This document shows positions 9,703 through 17,928 of a stretch of 64,000 bases of DNA, one piece after another. Made by a program: the position numbers and the translations under genes. This stretch comes from Laspinema palackyanum D2c (GTDB lineage Bacteria > Cyanobacteriota > Cyanobacteriia > Cyanobacteriales > Laspinemataceae). Position 1 is the first letter of the stretch, and the number at the start of each line of letters is the position of its first letter. The DNA lies in the NCBI RefSeq assembly GCF_025370875.1, contig NZ_JAMXFD010000017.1:1-64000 (forward strand). Reading direction: 5' to 3'. The notes under the pieces were generated by a model. That model did no database searches. It was not told the DNA's origin and saw nothing but the letters and a program-made list of their open reading frames with translations.

Positions 9703-9978
9703 TGCCGTTGGGTTCCACTCTTGTCAAATCCAGCCCCTTCGGTTGAGGCGCAATTGCCCGAGTTTGGCTGGGGTGATGCTGGGGTGGCGGGAAAGTTGTG
9801 GATAGGTTGCGGATAGGGCGAGTCTGAGGAGGCGATCGCATCACTCCAATTTGCCCCGTGCGAATTATTCCAAAAACTCTGCTGCCACTTTATCCAGACT
9901 GGTTATGCAGTTGGTCGCGGTGAAGCGCTAACAAATCATCGGCTGTGTGATTGAGGAACGTTTTATCGTTTTCTTTGG

Positions 9979-12456
9979 CTACCGGATTAACCCCACGCGG
10001 TTGAACGGATAAATCCTCAAGACCATTTGAGAGCGAATATTTTCTAAAGGCACTACAGTTCCGTAGGTTTCAGGGTGGCGATAATTAGAATTATCCGCTA
10101 TCACATAATATTCATTTGATGCCAAGGTGATCGATGGCTGGCTAAAATTGGATGAAATTTTGATTCGCTCATCGATGAGCAGGTTGCCATTGATAATAAT
10201 TTTACCTTGACCGATTTCGAGGGTTTCACCGGGAAGAGCAACGATACGACGAGAGGTAAAATCAGATGGAAAGTTTGTTTTTAGACCCTCTGTGGAGAAA
10301 CTAATCACTTGGTAACGCTCTGGATTTCGCAATTTTGGATACCATATTGTATCATGCAAGGCTAAATCATTGCTTTGAAAGATTGGACTCATCGCTTGTA
10401 TGGAATCATTAGTAAATTGAACAACGCTTCCCATCAAAAATAAAAAAGCAATCAAAGCTAACGGTAGTTTCGCCCGGTTTAATTGGAACGCGATGGAATT
10501 GGTTGTTTTTCTGGGTGATAAAGGTTCTACATTTAGCGAAATGCTGGCCGCCAAATGCTTTCTAAGGCTCTGACCATAAAATCGATACCTTCCGCCGAAT
10601 TGCTTCAAAATGTTACAGTCTGCCGCTTTATTCAAAAAATTGACATAATCTTTAGGTATTTTGCCTTGTTGATACAATACATACCGCAATCCAAAATGTT
10701 GAATAAATGCATATCCTCCCCCATATATTAAGTCTGCAAAACAGGCAGCTAGAACGCTACCGCCCAGAATGTTATATACATTTATTGGGTCCTTAATTAT
10801 CACTAAAACCGAGGTAATAAACATAAAATATAAAAAAGAAGTTGACAAAAATATTACTAAAGAATTTTTGCCCGTTTGCCAAGTTCCTTGATTAGGATAA
10901 TTTTTGCTCTTAAGCTCAGTTCTTAATTGCTTTACAAGTCCTCCAACCAGCCCTCCATAAACTGCAAATACTAGCATAACAAGTAAAACCAGAAATAAAG
11001 CTACTATAGGAACTACTATAGGAATAAAAACTACGCTGGCCGTGATAACTATAGCCGGATGTGAATTAGTTTTTATCATGGTTTGTAATAAAATAAATAT
11101 CACAGCAATCGTAGATATGACTAGAGAAATATTAAAACTATTTTTAAACCACAATTTTCCTAAAATAAATAGAGCTTTTTTTAGATTTTTCCACGACCAG
11201 TCAAAGTTTTCCGTTAAAACAATCGATTCTTTTTGATATAGCGTAAAAATAATTAACCCCAGCAAAAAACTAAGGATTAAGCCTTGAAATGGAGCCATAA
11301 CAAGAACTAGAGCCAAACTAAAAATTCCATTAACAATTAGCTGATATTGCTTTAGGGATTTTCTTTTTTCTAACCAAGTCGGCTGGAGCTTTTCAACCAC
11401 AAATTCTTCTGGATCAATTTCGTTTCGCTCCATATTAGCAGCCAACCATGCTAGATAATATTTAGCTTTTTCTGGTTCGTATTCTGCTAGAGGCTGAGGA
11501 GTTCCGGTTGGAGGATAAAGAGTACGCGCCAAAAAATCATCAAATAATTGGCTTTGAAAGTCTTCATCACTTTCCGGTTGGTTATCTGGTAACCCCTGCG
11601 GATAGGTCATCGGCATCAGGGTCAATAACATAGGACGCCGTGCCAACTTCATAAACCCTGGATGAGACTGTAAATCGTTCCACAAATGCTCTACATGGTT
11701 TTGGTTTAAATAATGTTGAATTTGGTAATCGCTCAACTCGCAAAGTTTCACCGCTTGTTCAATTTGGCTAAAACGGATGAGAAAGTTATTCTCATCTTTA
11801 AGGTTTTCATAATCTTTCACTCGGCAGCAGATAACCAGCCCGGGTTGTTGAAGGGTAGGATGGTCTTGCAAGTCATCAATTGCATCAATAGCGTCCTTAG
11901 CTTTCTCTCCCAATTTATCTAGTCCATCTAGCAACGGGATGATGCGATTACTCACCAGCCACCCGCGACATAGCTTTGCACTGATATTGTATTCTGACAC
12001 TATTTCGGCTACCATCCAATCCAGAATTGGTTCTCCTTGCCATCGAGAAAACTCAAAAATTACCGGAACAGGTTGACTTGGATCCCTTTGTGCTGTTTCT
12101 CCCAAGGTGACTGCGAGCTTGAGCAATTCTGTTGTTTTGCCACTGTCGGGTTCACCTAAAATTAGAAGGCGGTGGTTTGATTCTTGATAAATTTCTAAAA
12201 TTGTTTTTTGGGAAGCCAAGTTTATTGGTTGTTCCGCATCTATACTTTCTAGGTTGACTGAATCCTCCGACTTGTCAGCCCAATTCAAAGCATAAAGGTC
12301 AATAGCAGTGCCAGAGATATAAGTTTTTAGTTGCTTTTTGTTTTTGCGATAATTTTTAGTTAAAAGCTCTTGCCATACCCGGTCTGGATTTTTTATTTTT
12401 TGCTGAAATAAATTTGCCAGAATTACAGCAATTGATGCAATAAAATGTACTCCCAT
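9979..12456 (-). CDS. NACHT NTPase, membrane region, pseudo-signal-peptidase tail
   Basis: An 825-residue three-part protein. Residues 95-300 form a NACHT/STAND NTPase: Walker A GEPDSGKTT at 101-109 and Walker B RIIPLLDGLD at 171-180. Residues 370-590 contain several hydrophobic membrane segments. After a further membrane helix (about 662-682), residues 685-825 match signal peptidase I (S26): RRIVALPGETLEIG, INGNLLIDE, EYYVIADNSNYRHPETYG. The position of the nucleophile Ser is Ala688 (AMSP) and that of the catalytic Lys is Arg736, so proteolysis is unlikely. NACHT proteins act as sensors or switches in defence. Use of a dead peptidase fold as a membrane-surface sensor is inference. An AGGGGG lies before the start. 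Confidence 0.82.
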   Translation of the reverse strand: MGVHFIASIAVILANLFQQKIKNPDRVWQELLTKNYRKNKKQLKTYISGTAIDLYALNWADKSEDSVNLESIDAEQPINLASQKTILEIYQESNHRLLILGEPDSGKTTELLKLAVTLGETAQRDPSQPVPVIFEFSRWQGEPILDWMVAEIVSEYNISAKLCRGWLVSNRIIPLLDGLDKLGEKAKDAIDAIDDLQDHPTLQQPGLVICCRVKDYENLKDENNFLIRFSQIEQAVKLCELSDYQIQHYLNQNHVEHLWNDLQSHPGFMKLARRPMLLTLMPMTYPQGLPDNQPESDEDFQSQLFDDFLARTLYPPTGTPQPLAEYEPEKAKYYLAWLAANMERNEIDPEEFVVEKLQPTWLEKRKSLKQYQLIVNGIFSLALVLVMAPFQGLILSFLLGLIIFTLYQKESIVLTENFDWSWKNLKKALFILGKLWFKNSFNISLVISTIAVIFILLQTMIKTNSHPAIVITASVVFIPIVVPIVALFLVLLVMLVFAVYGGLVGGLVKQLRTELKSKNYPNQGTWQTGKNSLVIFLSTSFLYFMFITSVLVIIKDPINVYNILGGSVLAACFADLIYGGGYAFIQHFGLRYVLYQQGKIPKDYVNFLNKAADCNILKQFGGRYRFYGQSLRKHLAASISLNVEPLSPRKTTNSIAFQLNRAKLPLALIAFLFLMGSVVQFTNDSIQAMSPIFQSNDLALHDTIWYPKLRNPERYQVISFSTEGLKTNFPSDFTSRRIVALPGETLEIGQGKIIINGNLLIDERIKISSNFSQPSITLASNEYYVIADNSNYRHPETYGTVVPLENIRSQMVLRIYPFNRVGLIR

Positions 12457-12618
12457 AGATACCCCCTAATTGATAATTTAATTAGAAACAGCTATCGGTT
12501 GTTTATACTGAAACTTCATCGGGTAGAGTCGTTACGTCACGTTCAAAGGATGCAGTTGAAAATTATGCGATTGTTGTTGAGCAAAAATTAATGAATTTGC
12601 TAGAATCTGTGCCATTGC

Positions 12619-12912
12619 CTACCGTTCGCATCCAATCCCGTCTTTGTCCCGGTCAAACTTATGCGAGTCTGAGCCAGTCACGCGAAACCCCCGCTCCGAG
12701 ATGTCGCCACAGTTCAGGTCCGGTGGATACACTGGAATGCAGACATCAGGATAGGAGGAGTCACACTTGGCACGGGGAGTTTCTTGCTTGACCCTTTCCG
12801 ACTTGCTCGGTTGTGGGGTTGCAGGCTTGCTGGTTGGTCCAGCCATGACAGGCAGAGCAAGACTGACGGCTAGGACGAAGGCGAGGAGGATGGCAATGGG
12901 TCGAAATTTCAT
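12619..12912 (-). CDS. Exported Excalibur-domain protein
   Basis: About 97 residues. The start at 12912 gives a clean signal peptide (MKFRPIAILLAFVLAVSLAL, then PVMA). The mature part is Pro/Lys-rich and then Cys-rich. It ends in the Excalibur calcium-binding motif DRDKDGIGCE, with Cys pairs typical of the tail of cyanobacterial secreted thermonucleases; here the tail stands alone without the nuclease. A copy of the dispersed palindrome lies at 12940-12960, only 28 bp ahead of the start codon, so this gene is a good candidate target of whatever binds there. Confidence 0.8.
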   Translation of the reverse strand: MKFRPIAILLAFVLAVSLALPVMAGPTSKPATPQPSKSERVKQETPRAKCDSSYPDVCIPVYPPDLNCGDISERGFRVTGSDSHKFDRDKDGIGCER

Positions 12913-12939
12913 CGCGGTGAAACCTGAAAGTTCTGGCAT

Positions 12940-12960
12940 AACTGTAACGCTTTACAGTTT
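12940..12960. promoter_or_regulatory. Dispersed palindrome copy, candidate operator
   Basis: AACTGTAACG then CTTTACAGTTT, one of the best-matching copies. It sits immediately upstream of the Excalibur gene, where a bound protein would affect initiation. Confidence 0.6.
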
Positions 12961-13127
12961 GAGGATGCAAGTTGGGTCGAGATGCGATCGCCTGCCCGCG
13001 TGAGTCCCTTGCCGGTTCAGTGGTCGCTAGACTTCATTGGGTCCAGATGCGGTACTTCTTCAAAGAGGCGATCGCTACGTTGCATCCCCTGTTATCCGAA
13101 TCCGCCCCAATCAGCCAGACTCTTTGC

Positions 13128-13514
13128 TCAGTTCTGCTCCTCTTCTGGTTCTTCTTCTACCCACCACCGAAATAAGGTAGGTTCTTCCTCGTTGTTGACG
13201 GTAACCAGAATCAAGCGCTGACCATAGCCATCACCAAACAAAGCGCGACAAAACCCGGCTCCCGTTCCGGAACAATCCTGGAATTCGGGATAGCCCAACT
13301 CATTGACCATCCGAGATAAAAGTCCAGTTAATTTATCCTTTTGGCTCAGGTCTCGATACCGAGTTAGCCATCCTTCGTGCAATAGCAGTTCTCTGGCTTC
13401 AGAGTAAGGCATATCCTGCCGTAAAGCCTCGGGGATTTCTTGAGCAGCTCCAATCCAGGGCAATAGCACAACATTCAGAGTGATAACGATTCCGGAAAAA
13501 AGTGCCTTACGCAT
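13128..13514 (-). CDS. Exported protein of unknown function
   Basis: 128 residues with a signal peptide (MRKALFSGIVITLNVVLLPW, then IGAAQ). The mature region begins IPEALRQDMPYSEARELLLHEGW and has two Cys that could pair (QDCSGTGAGFC). It ends in a Glu-rich tail. The pattern around MPYSEARELL resembles small periplasmic domains common in cyanobacteria, but I do not recognise a named function. It lies in a leftward run of exported proteins (12619, 13128, 13640), each with its own intergenic gap. Confidence 0.7.
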   Translation of the reverse strand: MRKALFSGIVITLNVVLLPWIGAAQEIPEALRQDMPYSEARELLLHEGWLTRYRDLSQKDKLTGLLSRMVNELGYPEFQDCSGTGAGFCRALFGDGYGQRLILVTVNNEEEPTLFRWWVEEEPEEEQN

Positions 13515-13566
13515 CCTGTTTTTTGGCGAGTTGTGGTCAATGGAATGGGTGGAGTTTCTTCAAGGA

Positions 13567-13600
13567 GGCGATAAGTTTACGGCCTAGCTGCGCTGTGCGG
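13567..13600 (+). repeat. Short dispersed repeat, SDR copy 3
   Basis: GGCGATAAGTTTACGGCCTA then GCTGCGCTGTGCGG, a slightly diverged member of the family. Confidence 0.5.
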
Positions 13601-13639
13601 CATTCCAATTGCCTCCTCGGAAGCTCTAGCCTAACTGAA

Positions 13640-14197
13640 CTATTGAGCTTGAGCCGTTTCCTGGATATAGCGCGACACATTCTGAATTGCTTGGAGGGCG
13701 TACTCGTTCCCCAGGTCAAAGGCTAAGGCCCGCTTGAAATTGACCAAAGCCGTTTGGTAGTCCTTCTGATTGGTTGCAGTGTAGCCCAAGTTCATGCAAT
13801 TACTATAATTTGCACAGGAGCCCGAGATTTGTCTCACATACGGTTCTAAAATGTTGACCATTGAAAAGGCTTCGACGTTACGAGGCTGCAAGGTCAGCGC
13901 TTGTTGGAAATAGTTGAGCGCCCGGTCTGCGTTAGTTTCCATGTAGGCATTACCCTGGCTCATGCAATCGTCGAAAGTCAAACAGGTCCCTCCTGAACTT
14001 CCTCCGCTTGGCGCTGGACTGGGCGAAGAACCGGAACCGGAACCGGAACCGGAATTATGGCAGTGGTAACCTCCATTTTTGCGGTCGTTATGGCAGCCGC
14101 TGGCGTCGGTACGGCCTCCATGTGACCAACCGGCATCGGCTAGAGAGACGAGAGAAAGGGCCAGCAATGCAGCGGTCAATACTTGATGAATTCGCAT
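13640..14197 (-). CDS. Exported YHYH-like and TPR protein
   Basis: 185 residues: signal peptide (MRIHQVLTAALLALSLVSLA), a His/Cys motif region (SHGGRTDASGCHNDRKNGGY, then HCH) that is common in small secreted bacterial proteins, a Gly/Ser/Pro linker, then two tetratricopeptide-like units (ADRALNYFQQALTLQPRNVE; KDYQTALVNFKRALAFDLGN). The unit probably acts as a periplasmic protein-interaction module. AGGAAAA precedes the start. A nearly perfect copy of the dispersed palindrome lies at 14278-14299, 80 bp upstream, consistent with an operator. Confidence 0.78.
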   Translation of the reverse strand: MRIHQVLTAALLALSLVSLADAGWSHGGRTDASGCHNDRKNGGYHCHNSGSGSGSGSSPSPAPSGGSSGGTCLTFDDCMSQGNAYMETNADRALNYFQQALTLQPRNVEAFSMVNILEPYVRQISGSCANYSNCMNLGYTATNQKDYQTALVNFKRALAFDLGNEYALQAIQNVSRYIQETAQAQ

Positions 14198-14277
14198 GAA
14201 TTTTCCTGTTGTCTAGTGTTTCGAGGCTCATAACCAGCAACGGTGGAGAGCTTTCGATACCCATTGACCCTGACGCT

Positions 14278-14299
14278 AAACTGAAAACCTTTTCAGTTT
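14278..14299. promoter_or_regulatory. Dispersed palindrome copy, near-perfect
   Basis: AAACTGAAAAC and CTTTTCAGTTT, almost perfectly self-complementary. It is 80 bp upstream of the exported TPR protein. Confidence 0.6.
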
Positions 14300-14494
14300 G
14301 GGTAATGTTGGTGACTACATCAAGGACGCAATGGATTCCCAGATTCTGACTGGATTGTTCCAATTTCACTCGACTGGCAATATCCAGGTTGTTGGTCCCA
14401 GTTTTAGCAATCGGATCCTAATCCCCGCTCTCATGCAGTCACCGCCATTGAAACCGGCAGATTCTTTGAGCCAATTCGCCAGGGAATTGAGAGT

Positions 14495-14525
14495 GGCGAT
14501 CGCTTACTGCATAGCTGCGCTTACT
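14495..14525 (+). repeat. Short dispersed repeat, SDR copy 4
   Basis: GGCGATCGCTTACTGCATAG then CTGCGCTTACT. Confidence 0.6.
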
Positions 14526-14558
14526 AGAACTCTCTGGCAACTCTCCCCCTAGGACCAA

Positions 14559-14578
14559 AGTGCAAACCGTTACAGTTT
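14559..14578. promoter_or_regulatory. Dispersed palindrome copy, one weak arm
   Basis: AGTGCAAACC then GTTACAGTTT. It lies between the end of the short DUF262 gene and the upstream region of the TPR gene. Confidence 0.45.
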
Positions 14579-14597
14579 GGGCGGTTCCTGGTTCCAC

Positions 14598-15125
14598 TCA
14601 ACTGGACCAAGCCGGTTGCAAACGCTCGAAAATGCTTTGTTTAATCTGGAGAAACACTTCCTCGGGCAGTTTGTCGTTGATTGTCACAAAGATGGTTGCC
14701 AGTCGATACTCATCTAGTCTTCTAGCGATGCTGATAGGAAGTGTGCGGTAAGTTAGTCCATTCAGTTCAGGTTTGAATGTAATCTCTGTCAAAGTCAAGT
14801 TATTTTCATAGAAATCTCGTATCGCAAAAAATCTTTGATGCCCGTCAATTAATTCGTGATGGTTGTCGTCTATTTCGTAAAAATAAAGCGGTGGGCTAGG
14901 AATATTTAGTAACAGAGACTCAATCCATTCAGACTGTTTTTGAGGACTCCATTGCTTTTGTCTCTTGTGAGCCGGTAATAACTGCATACACTCCGGGTTC
15001 TTTAGGTTCCAAAACAAGTTCCTAATTGTTGAGCGTTCCCTCTCCTGCAAGACGTATGTATTTTCTAATTTATTCCGCATTAATTTAGGTTGTGCATTTC
15101 TAGGTGAACTATTTAATTTAGGCAT
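14598..15125 (-). CDS. Short DUF262 (ParB/Srx-fold) protein
   Basis: 175 residues from the N-terminal half of the DUF262/GmrSD-N family. The motif ELIDGHQRFFAIRDF corresponds to the family's (I/D)DGQQR signature, which belongs to the ParB/sulfiredoxin-like NTPase fold. Full-length relatives are about twice as long and continue through an FERLN-type motif. This protein stops exactly there (IFERLQPAWSS). It is divergent from the alarmone-synthetase-like gene at 15216, with 90 bp between start codons. Standalone N-terminal DUF262 proteins are not well characterised. A role as an NTP-sensing partner in defence is inference. Confidence 0.72.
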   Translation of the reverse strand: MPKLNSSPRNAQPKLMRNKLENTYVLQERERSTIRNLFWNLKNPECMQLLPAHKRQKQWSPQKQSEWIESLLLNIPSPPLYFYEIDDNHHELIDGHQRFFAIRDFYENNLTLTEITFKPELNGLTYRTLPISIARRLDEYRLATIFVTINDKLPEEVFLQIKQSIFERLQPAWSS

Positions 15126-15215
15126 AAATAAACTTTGAATGTTTACAGTATTTTATTGTAGCATAATCTTACAATTACTCTAGGATACAATCAAGGACAA
15201 ACAACACCACAAACT

Positions 15216-16175
15216 ATGACTTTCTCCCAGAACCAACTCAATCGAGCAGGTGACCTCCTCAAAGTCGAGTCTGCCGAACCCATCGAACGCCAACAGGCAG
15301 CTAACTTGCTCACCGCCTGGAGACTCGCTCACGGGGAAACGCTGCACCAGTTTAGCCATCGGATTTACCCATTGCTAGACCAGCAACCCGAGGCAATTTT
15401 AGCTCAACGCATCAAGCGCTTGCCATCGATTGTGGACAAACTCAAACGCTATCCCAACATCAAACTATCGAAGATGCAAGACCTGGTGGGAATGCGTGTG
15501 ATTCTCCCCAATATCCAAGCCGTGCGAAATTTTGAACAATCGTTATTTGAGGAAAACTTAACCCGTAAACAAGATTATATCGCCCAACCAAAAGCAACAG
15601 GTTACCGAGGAATTCATTGCATTTATTCCGGGGAAAACCGGACTCAACTCGAACTGCAAATCCGCACTCAACACCAGCATTTATGGGCCACGGCAGTTGA
15701 GATGACTGGGGTATTTCTAGGAATCGGTGATGACCTGAAAACTCAATCCGTTTCCTCGGAATGGCTGGAGTTTTTCGCACTGGTCAGTTCCGCCTTCGCT
15801 CGGCTCGAAGGGATGCCGGTGGTGGCTCAACACGAACACCTATCCGAATTGGAACTGCATGATGCGATCGCCCGCTTGGAGGAACGGCTAGGAGTCGCGT
15901 CCCGATTGCAAGCGGTGCAGCCAGTCGAGGCTCCGGTGGTCCAGGTGGATGGCGATTGGCAGTTGCTCAACTTGATGCAGCAGCGGTTGACGGTGGATTG
16001 CTTAGACTGGGAACCAGCAGTGCAGCGTTATGAAGAGTTAGAGCGGGACCTATCCTCTCCGCAACAACTCGTGCTGGTTTCGGTGCAGTTGGACCAACTT
16101 AGACGCGCCTACCCGAATTATTTCCTAGACATTCAACCGTTTGTGCAACAATTGCAATTTATCGTGAACGGCTAG
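15216..16175 (+). CDS. RelA/SpoT synthetase-domain protein (small alarmone synthetase-like)
   Basis: 319 residues. The N-terminal 200 match the RelA/SpoT nucleotidyltransferase fold: RIKRLPSIVDKLKR, MQDLVGMRVILP, KATGYRGIHCIY and LELQIRTQHQHLWATAVE. No HD hydrolase, TGS or ACT domain is present, so it is not a full-length Rel. The C-terminal 120 residues are a helical extension of unknown role. Related short enzymes make (p)ppGpp, or, in toxSAS/CapRel systems, ppApp or pyrophosphorylated tRNA as growth-arresting toxins. The conserved residues suggest activity; the product is unknown. It shares its upstream region with the short DUF262 gene. No clear ribosome binding site is visible. Confidence 0.8.
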   Translation: MTFSQNQLNRAGDLLKVESAEPIERQQAANLLTAWRLAHGETLHQFSHRIYPLLDQQPEAILAQRIKRLPSIVDKLKRYPNIKLSKMQDLVGMRVILPNIQAVRNFEQSLFEENLTRKQDYIAQPKATGYRGIHCIYSGENRTQLELQIRTQHQHLWATAVEMTGVFLGIGDDLKTQSVSSEWLEFFALVSSAFARLEGMPVVAQHEHLSELELHDAIARLEERLGVASRLQAVQPVEAPVVQVDGDWQLLNLMQQRLTVDCLDWEPAVQRYEELERDLSSPQQLVLVSVQLDQLRRAYPNYFLDIQPFVQQLQFIVNG

Positions 16176-16202
16176 ATTGAGTCCTCGTTCCATCGCAGCA
16201 AG

Positions 16203-16991
16203 TCACAGAAAGGCCAAGACTGACTGAGCAGCCCGCCAGCAATTATCGGGATAGTTGGGATTGTTGGCTTCAATCAGGGGAATGCCTACTGCCTGCACAT
16301 ATTCGTGATATTGGGCTAGAGTCGGGGGCGGTTGTTTACGCGACTCACTCAGAAAATGAATAAAATCAAGCTCTTGACCCCAAAGTGCAACCTGTTTGGC
16401 TTGGACATTCTGGTGAATCTGTTGTCCATTCTCGCGAAGTTGTATATCCCCCAGTTTGGGCCAGATATCCACGCTTAAGAAATCGACCGGACTATCGGGT
16501 TGCCAGGTCAAGGCATCTGCCACCACAAAACTTACTTTTTCCCACCCCGGCCAGGTGTTAGGTTGAGCAATTTTATGGAGCAGCTCTATCACCCTGCTAT
16601 CTCGCTCAACCACCGTAACCCGCTCGACTTGTTTTTCGGCAATTACATTGAACAGCAGTAATCCCATGCCCAATCCCATAATGACGGTATGGCCGCAAGC
16701 ATACAGGGCATGATGCGCTTGGCTTTCCAGTTCCCGAGGACCTAGACTCATCCATAGGGTGTCACCCTGGCTCAAAATATAGTTGGGGTTAGCGGGTTGT
16801 ATTGCCGTGAAGTAACCTCCCATAATAAACGCATCCCGTCGCTTTAGGATCCACTCTCCATAGTGTCCCGTCCGATATTTAGGTATTTTGAGGGCTGGAT
16901 AAGGTGGGGTCTGTAAGCGTTGATGTTCACGATAAGTTTCCGCTAAGGCTGCGATCGCATCAAGGCTTTCTTGAGACGGTTTGTTAGACAT
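16203..16991 (-). CDS. SAM-dependent methyltransferase-like protein
   Basis: 262 residues with a Rossmann fold close to spermidine-synthase-type methyltransferases. The SAM loop is VIMGLGMGLLLFNVIA, the acidic ribose-binding residue follows in VTVVERDSRVIELL, and the third strand reads VSFVVADALTW then VDFLSVDIWPKLG. Substrate is unknown; the lack of the aminopropyltransferase substrate signature argues against spermidine synthesis. It converges with the alarmone-synthetase gene, with a 27-bp gap, and is the last gene of a leftward group. Confidence 0.7.
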   Translation of the reverse strand: MSNKPSQESLDAIAALAETYREHQRLQTPPYPALKIPKYRTGHYGEWILKRRDAFIMGGYFTAIQPANPNYILSQGDTLWMSLGPRELESQAHHALYACGHTVIMGLGMGLLLFNVIAEKQVERVTVVERDSRVIELLHKIAQPNTWPGWEKVSFVVADALTWQPDSPVDFLSVDIWPKLGDIQLRENGQQIHQNVQAKQVALWGQELDFIHFLSESRKQPPPTLAQYHEYVQAVGIPLIEANNPNYPDNCWRAAQSVLAFL

Positions 16992-17006
16992 ACTAAGTGA
17001 GAGAGA

Positions 17007-17222
17007 CTAGATTGAATTCAGATGGCCCGTGTATCGTTCGACTAACTGGGCGAAATTGGCTTCACCTTCGTCGAGGGTGTCCGCATACAGGCCGTTATAG
17101 TAGCCGCCATCCTGCAAATTGTGGAAATGTGCTACCCATTTATCTTCGAGGTGGCGCAGGACAATTTCACCGGGAGCGGTTGCCCCATCACCGGGGACTG
17201 AGTGAGTCTTGATTGGTTTCAT
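17007..17222 (-). CDS. Small protein of unknown function
   Basis: 71 residues from MKPIKTHSVPG. The start at 17222 is chosen because it falls directly after the stop of the preceding gene (stop codon 17224-17226), giving tight operon packing, while the frame extension further upstream overlaps that gene. It contains HLEDKWVAHFHNLQDGGYYNG and LDEGEANFAQLVERY, a small alpha/beta pattern. No family is recognised. Confidence 0.6.
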   Translation of the reverse strand: MKPIKTHSVPGDGATAPGEIVLRHLEDKWVAHFHNLQDGGYYNGLYADTLDEGEANFAQLVERYTGHLNSI

Positions 17223-17223
17223 G

Positions 17224-17667
17224 TTAGTTTTGTACTGCCTCCGTAAGTTCTGTTGCACCGACAAATCCGCGAAACACGCCTTGAATATAGTCTTGCTTGT
17301 GGTCTTGAATCCATTCCACCGTGTCCACATAGCTCAAAGCTGCTGCTTGCAAGATAACGATTCGCACATCTAGCATATTCGTGGTGCCTGCATAGAGGAC
17401 CGCATTGAGTCCTTCTAGCACCTTGTCTGGGACCTGCACCGGGTTCTTGCTGGGGGCCCGATTGATGCCAAATTTGCGTTTGGGTTGCGGTTGCTGGTAC
17501 GGCATCAATTCGTCTAGGGGCTTACCTGTCGGATCGAATCCCACTGGCAGCCAGAAGAACTCTGAAGCCCAATAGTCGCCCTGATAATTCAGCATCCACC
17601 AGTCATTCGCCACGCCTCCGAGACAGACTTTATCAATGTCGAAATATAGCTTAATCTGCTGGGTCAT
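17224..17667 (-). CDS. Protein of unknown function
   Basis: 147 residues starting MTQQIKLYFDIDKVCLGG. The ATG overlaps the upstream gene's stop as ATGA at 17664-17667, implying translational coupling, and this decides the start. It is rich in Trp and aromatic residues (DWWMLNYQGDYWASEFFWLP). A basic linker near the middle is followed by a helical C-terminus. The product could be an alpha/beta phage- or plasmid-type accessory protein. It lies between two other small genes of the same operon. Confidence 0.65.
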   Translation of the reverse strand: MTQQIKLYFDIDKVCLGGVANDWWMLNYQGDYWASEFFWLPVGFDPTGKPLDELMPYQQPQPKRKFGINRAPSKNPVQVPDKVLEGLNAVLYAGTTNMLDVRIVILQAAALSYVDTVEWIQDHKQDYIQGVFRGFVGATELTEAVQN

Positions 17668-17915
17668 GAGGGTTGCTCCTGTTTCGGCTTGCACCATTCC
17701 TTCCGGTCCATTGGCACCACCTCCACGCGGAAACTTTTCCAGGGATGGACCGTAAACCCAGCTTCGACTTCTTTAGGGTAAAGACTCCTCATTTGTTCGA
17801 GGGCCGCTTCCTCATCCTGGGCCATAATATAGTGGCCTTGTCGGACGCTCAAATCTGCGTTTTCTTGGTCGCCATCGTCGTACATGGCATTTCGGGTGCA
17901 ACGAAATTCGTGCAT
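17664..17915 (-). CDS. Small protein of unknown function
   Basis: 83 residues. An internal Met at 17885 is an alternative start. Sequence: QGHYIMAQDEEAALEQMRSL, a short helix-strand pattern, then VHPWKSFRVEVVPMDR. It opens a three-gene leftward operon coupled by ATGA to the next gene, and it is nearly back-to-back with the HNH gene at 17929 (14-bp gap), so promoters overlap. No known family is recognised. Confidence 0.6.
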   Translation of the reverse strand: MHEFRCTRNAMYDDGDQENADLSVRQGHYIMAQDEEAALEQMRSLYPKEVEAGFTVHPWKSFRVEVVPMDRKEWCKPKQEQPS

Positions 17916-17928
17916 AGTTGTTAGAAGA

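Larger units (their letters stand above)
9211..9978. other. Long intergenic region upstream of the primase
   Basis: About 770 bases with no gene supported. It contains two copies of the dispersed palindrome (9512-9531 and 9544-9564), one SDR copy (9671-9702) and a HIP1 site. The primase promoter must lie here; the two palindromes sit about 300-350 bp ahead of its start codon. Confidence 0.5.
14198..14597. other. Intergenic region with two palindromes and one SDR
   Basis: 400 bases with no gene supported. It holds palindrome copies at 14278-14299 and 14559-14578 and an SDR copy at 14495-14525, which contains a HIP1 site. Confidence 0.5.
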
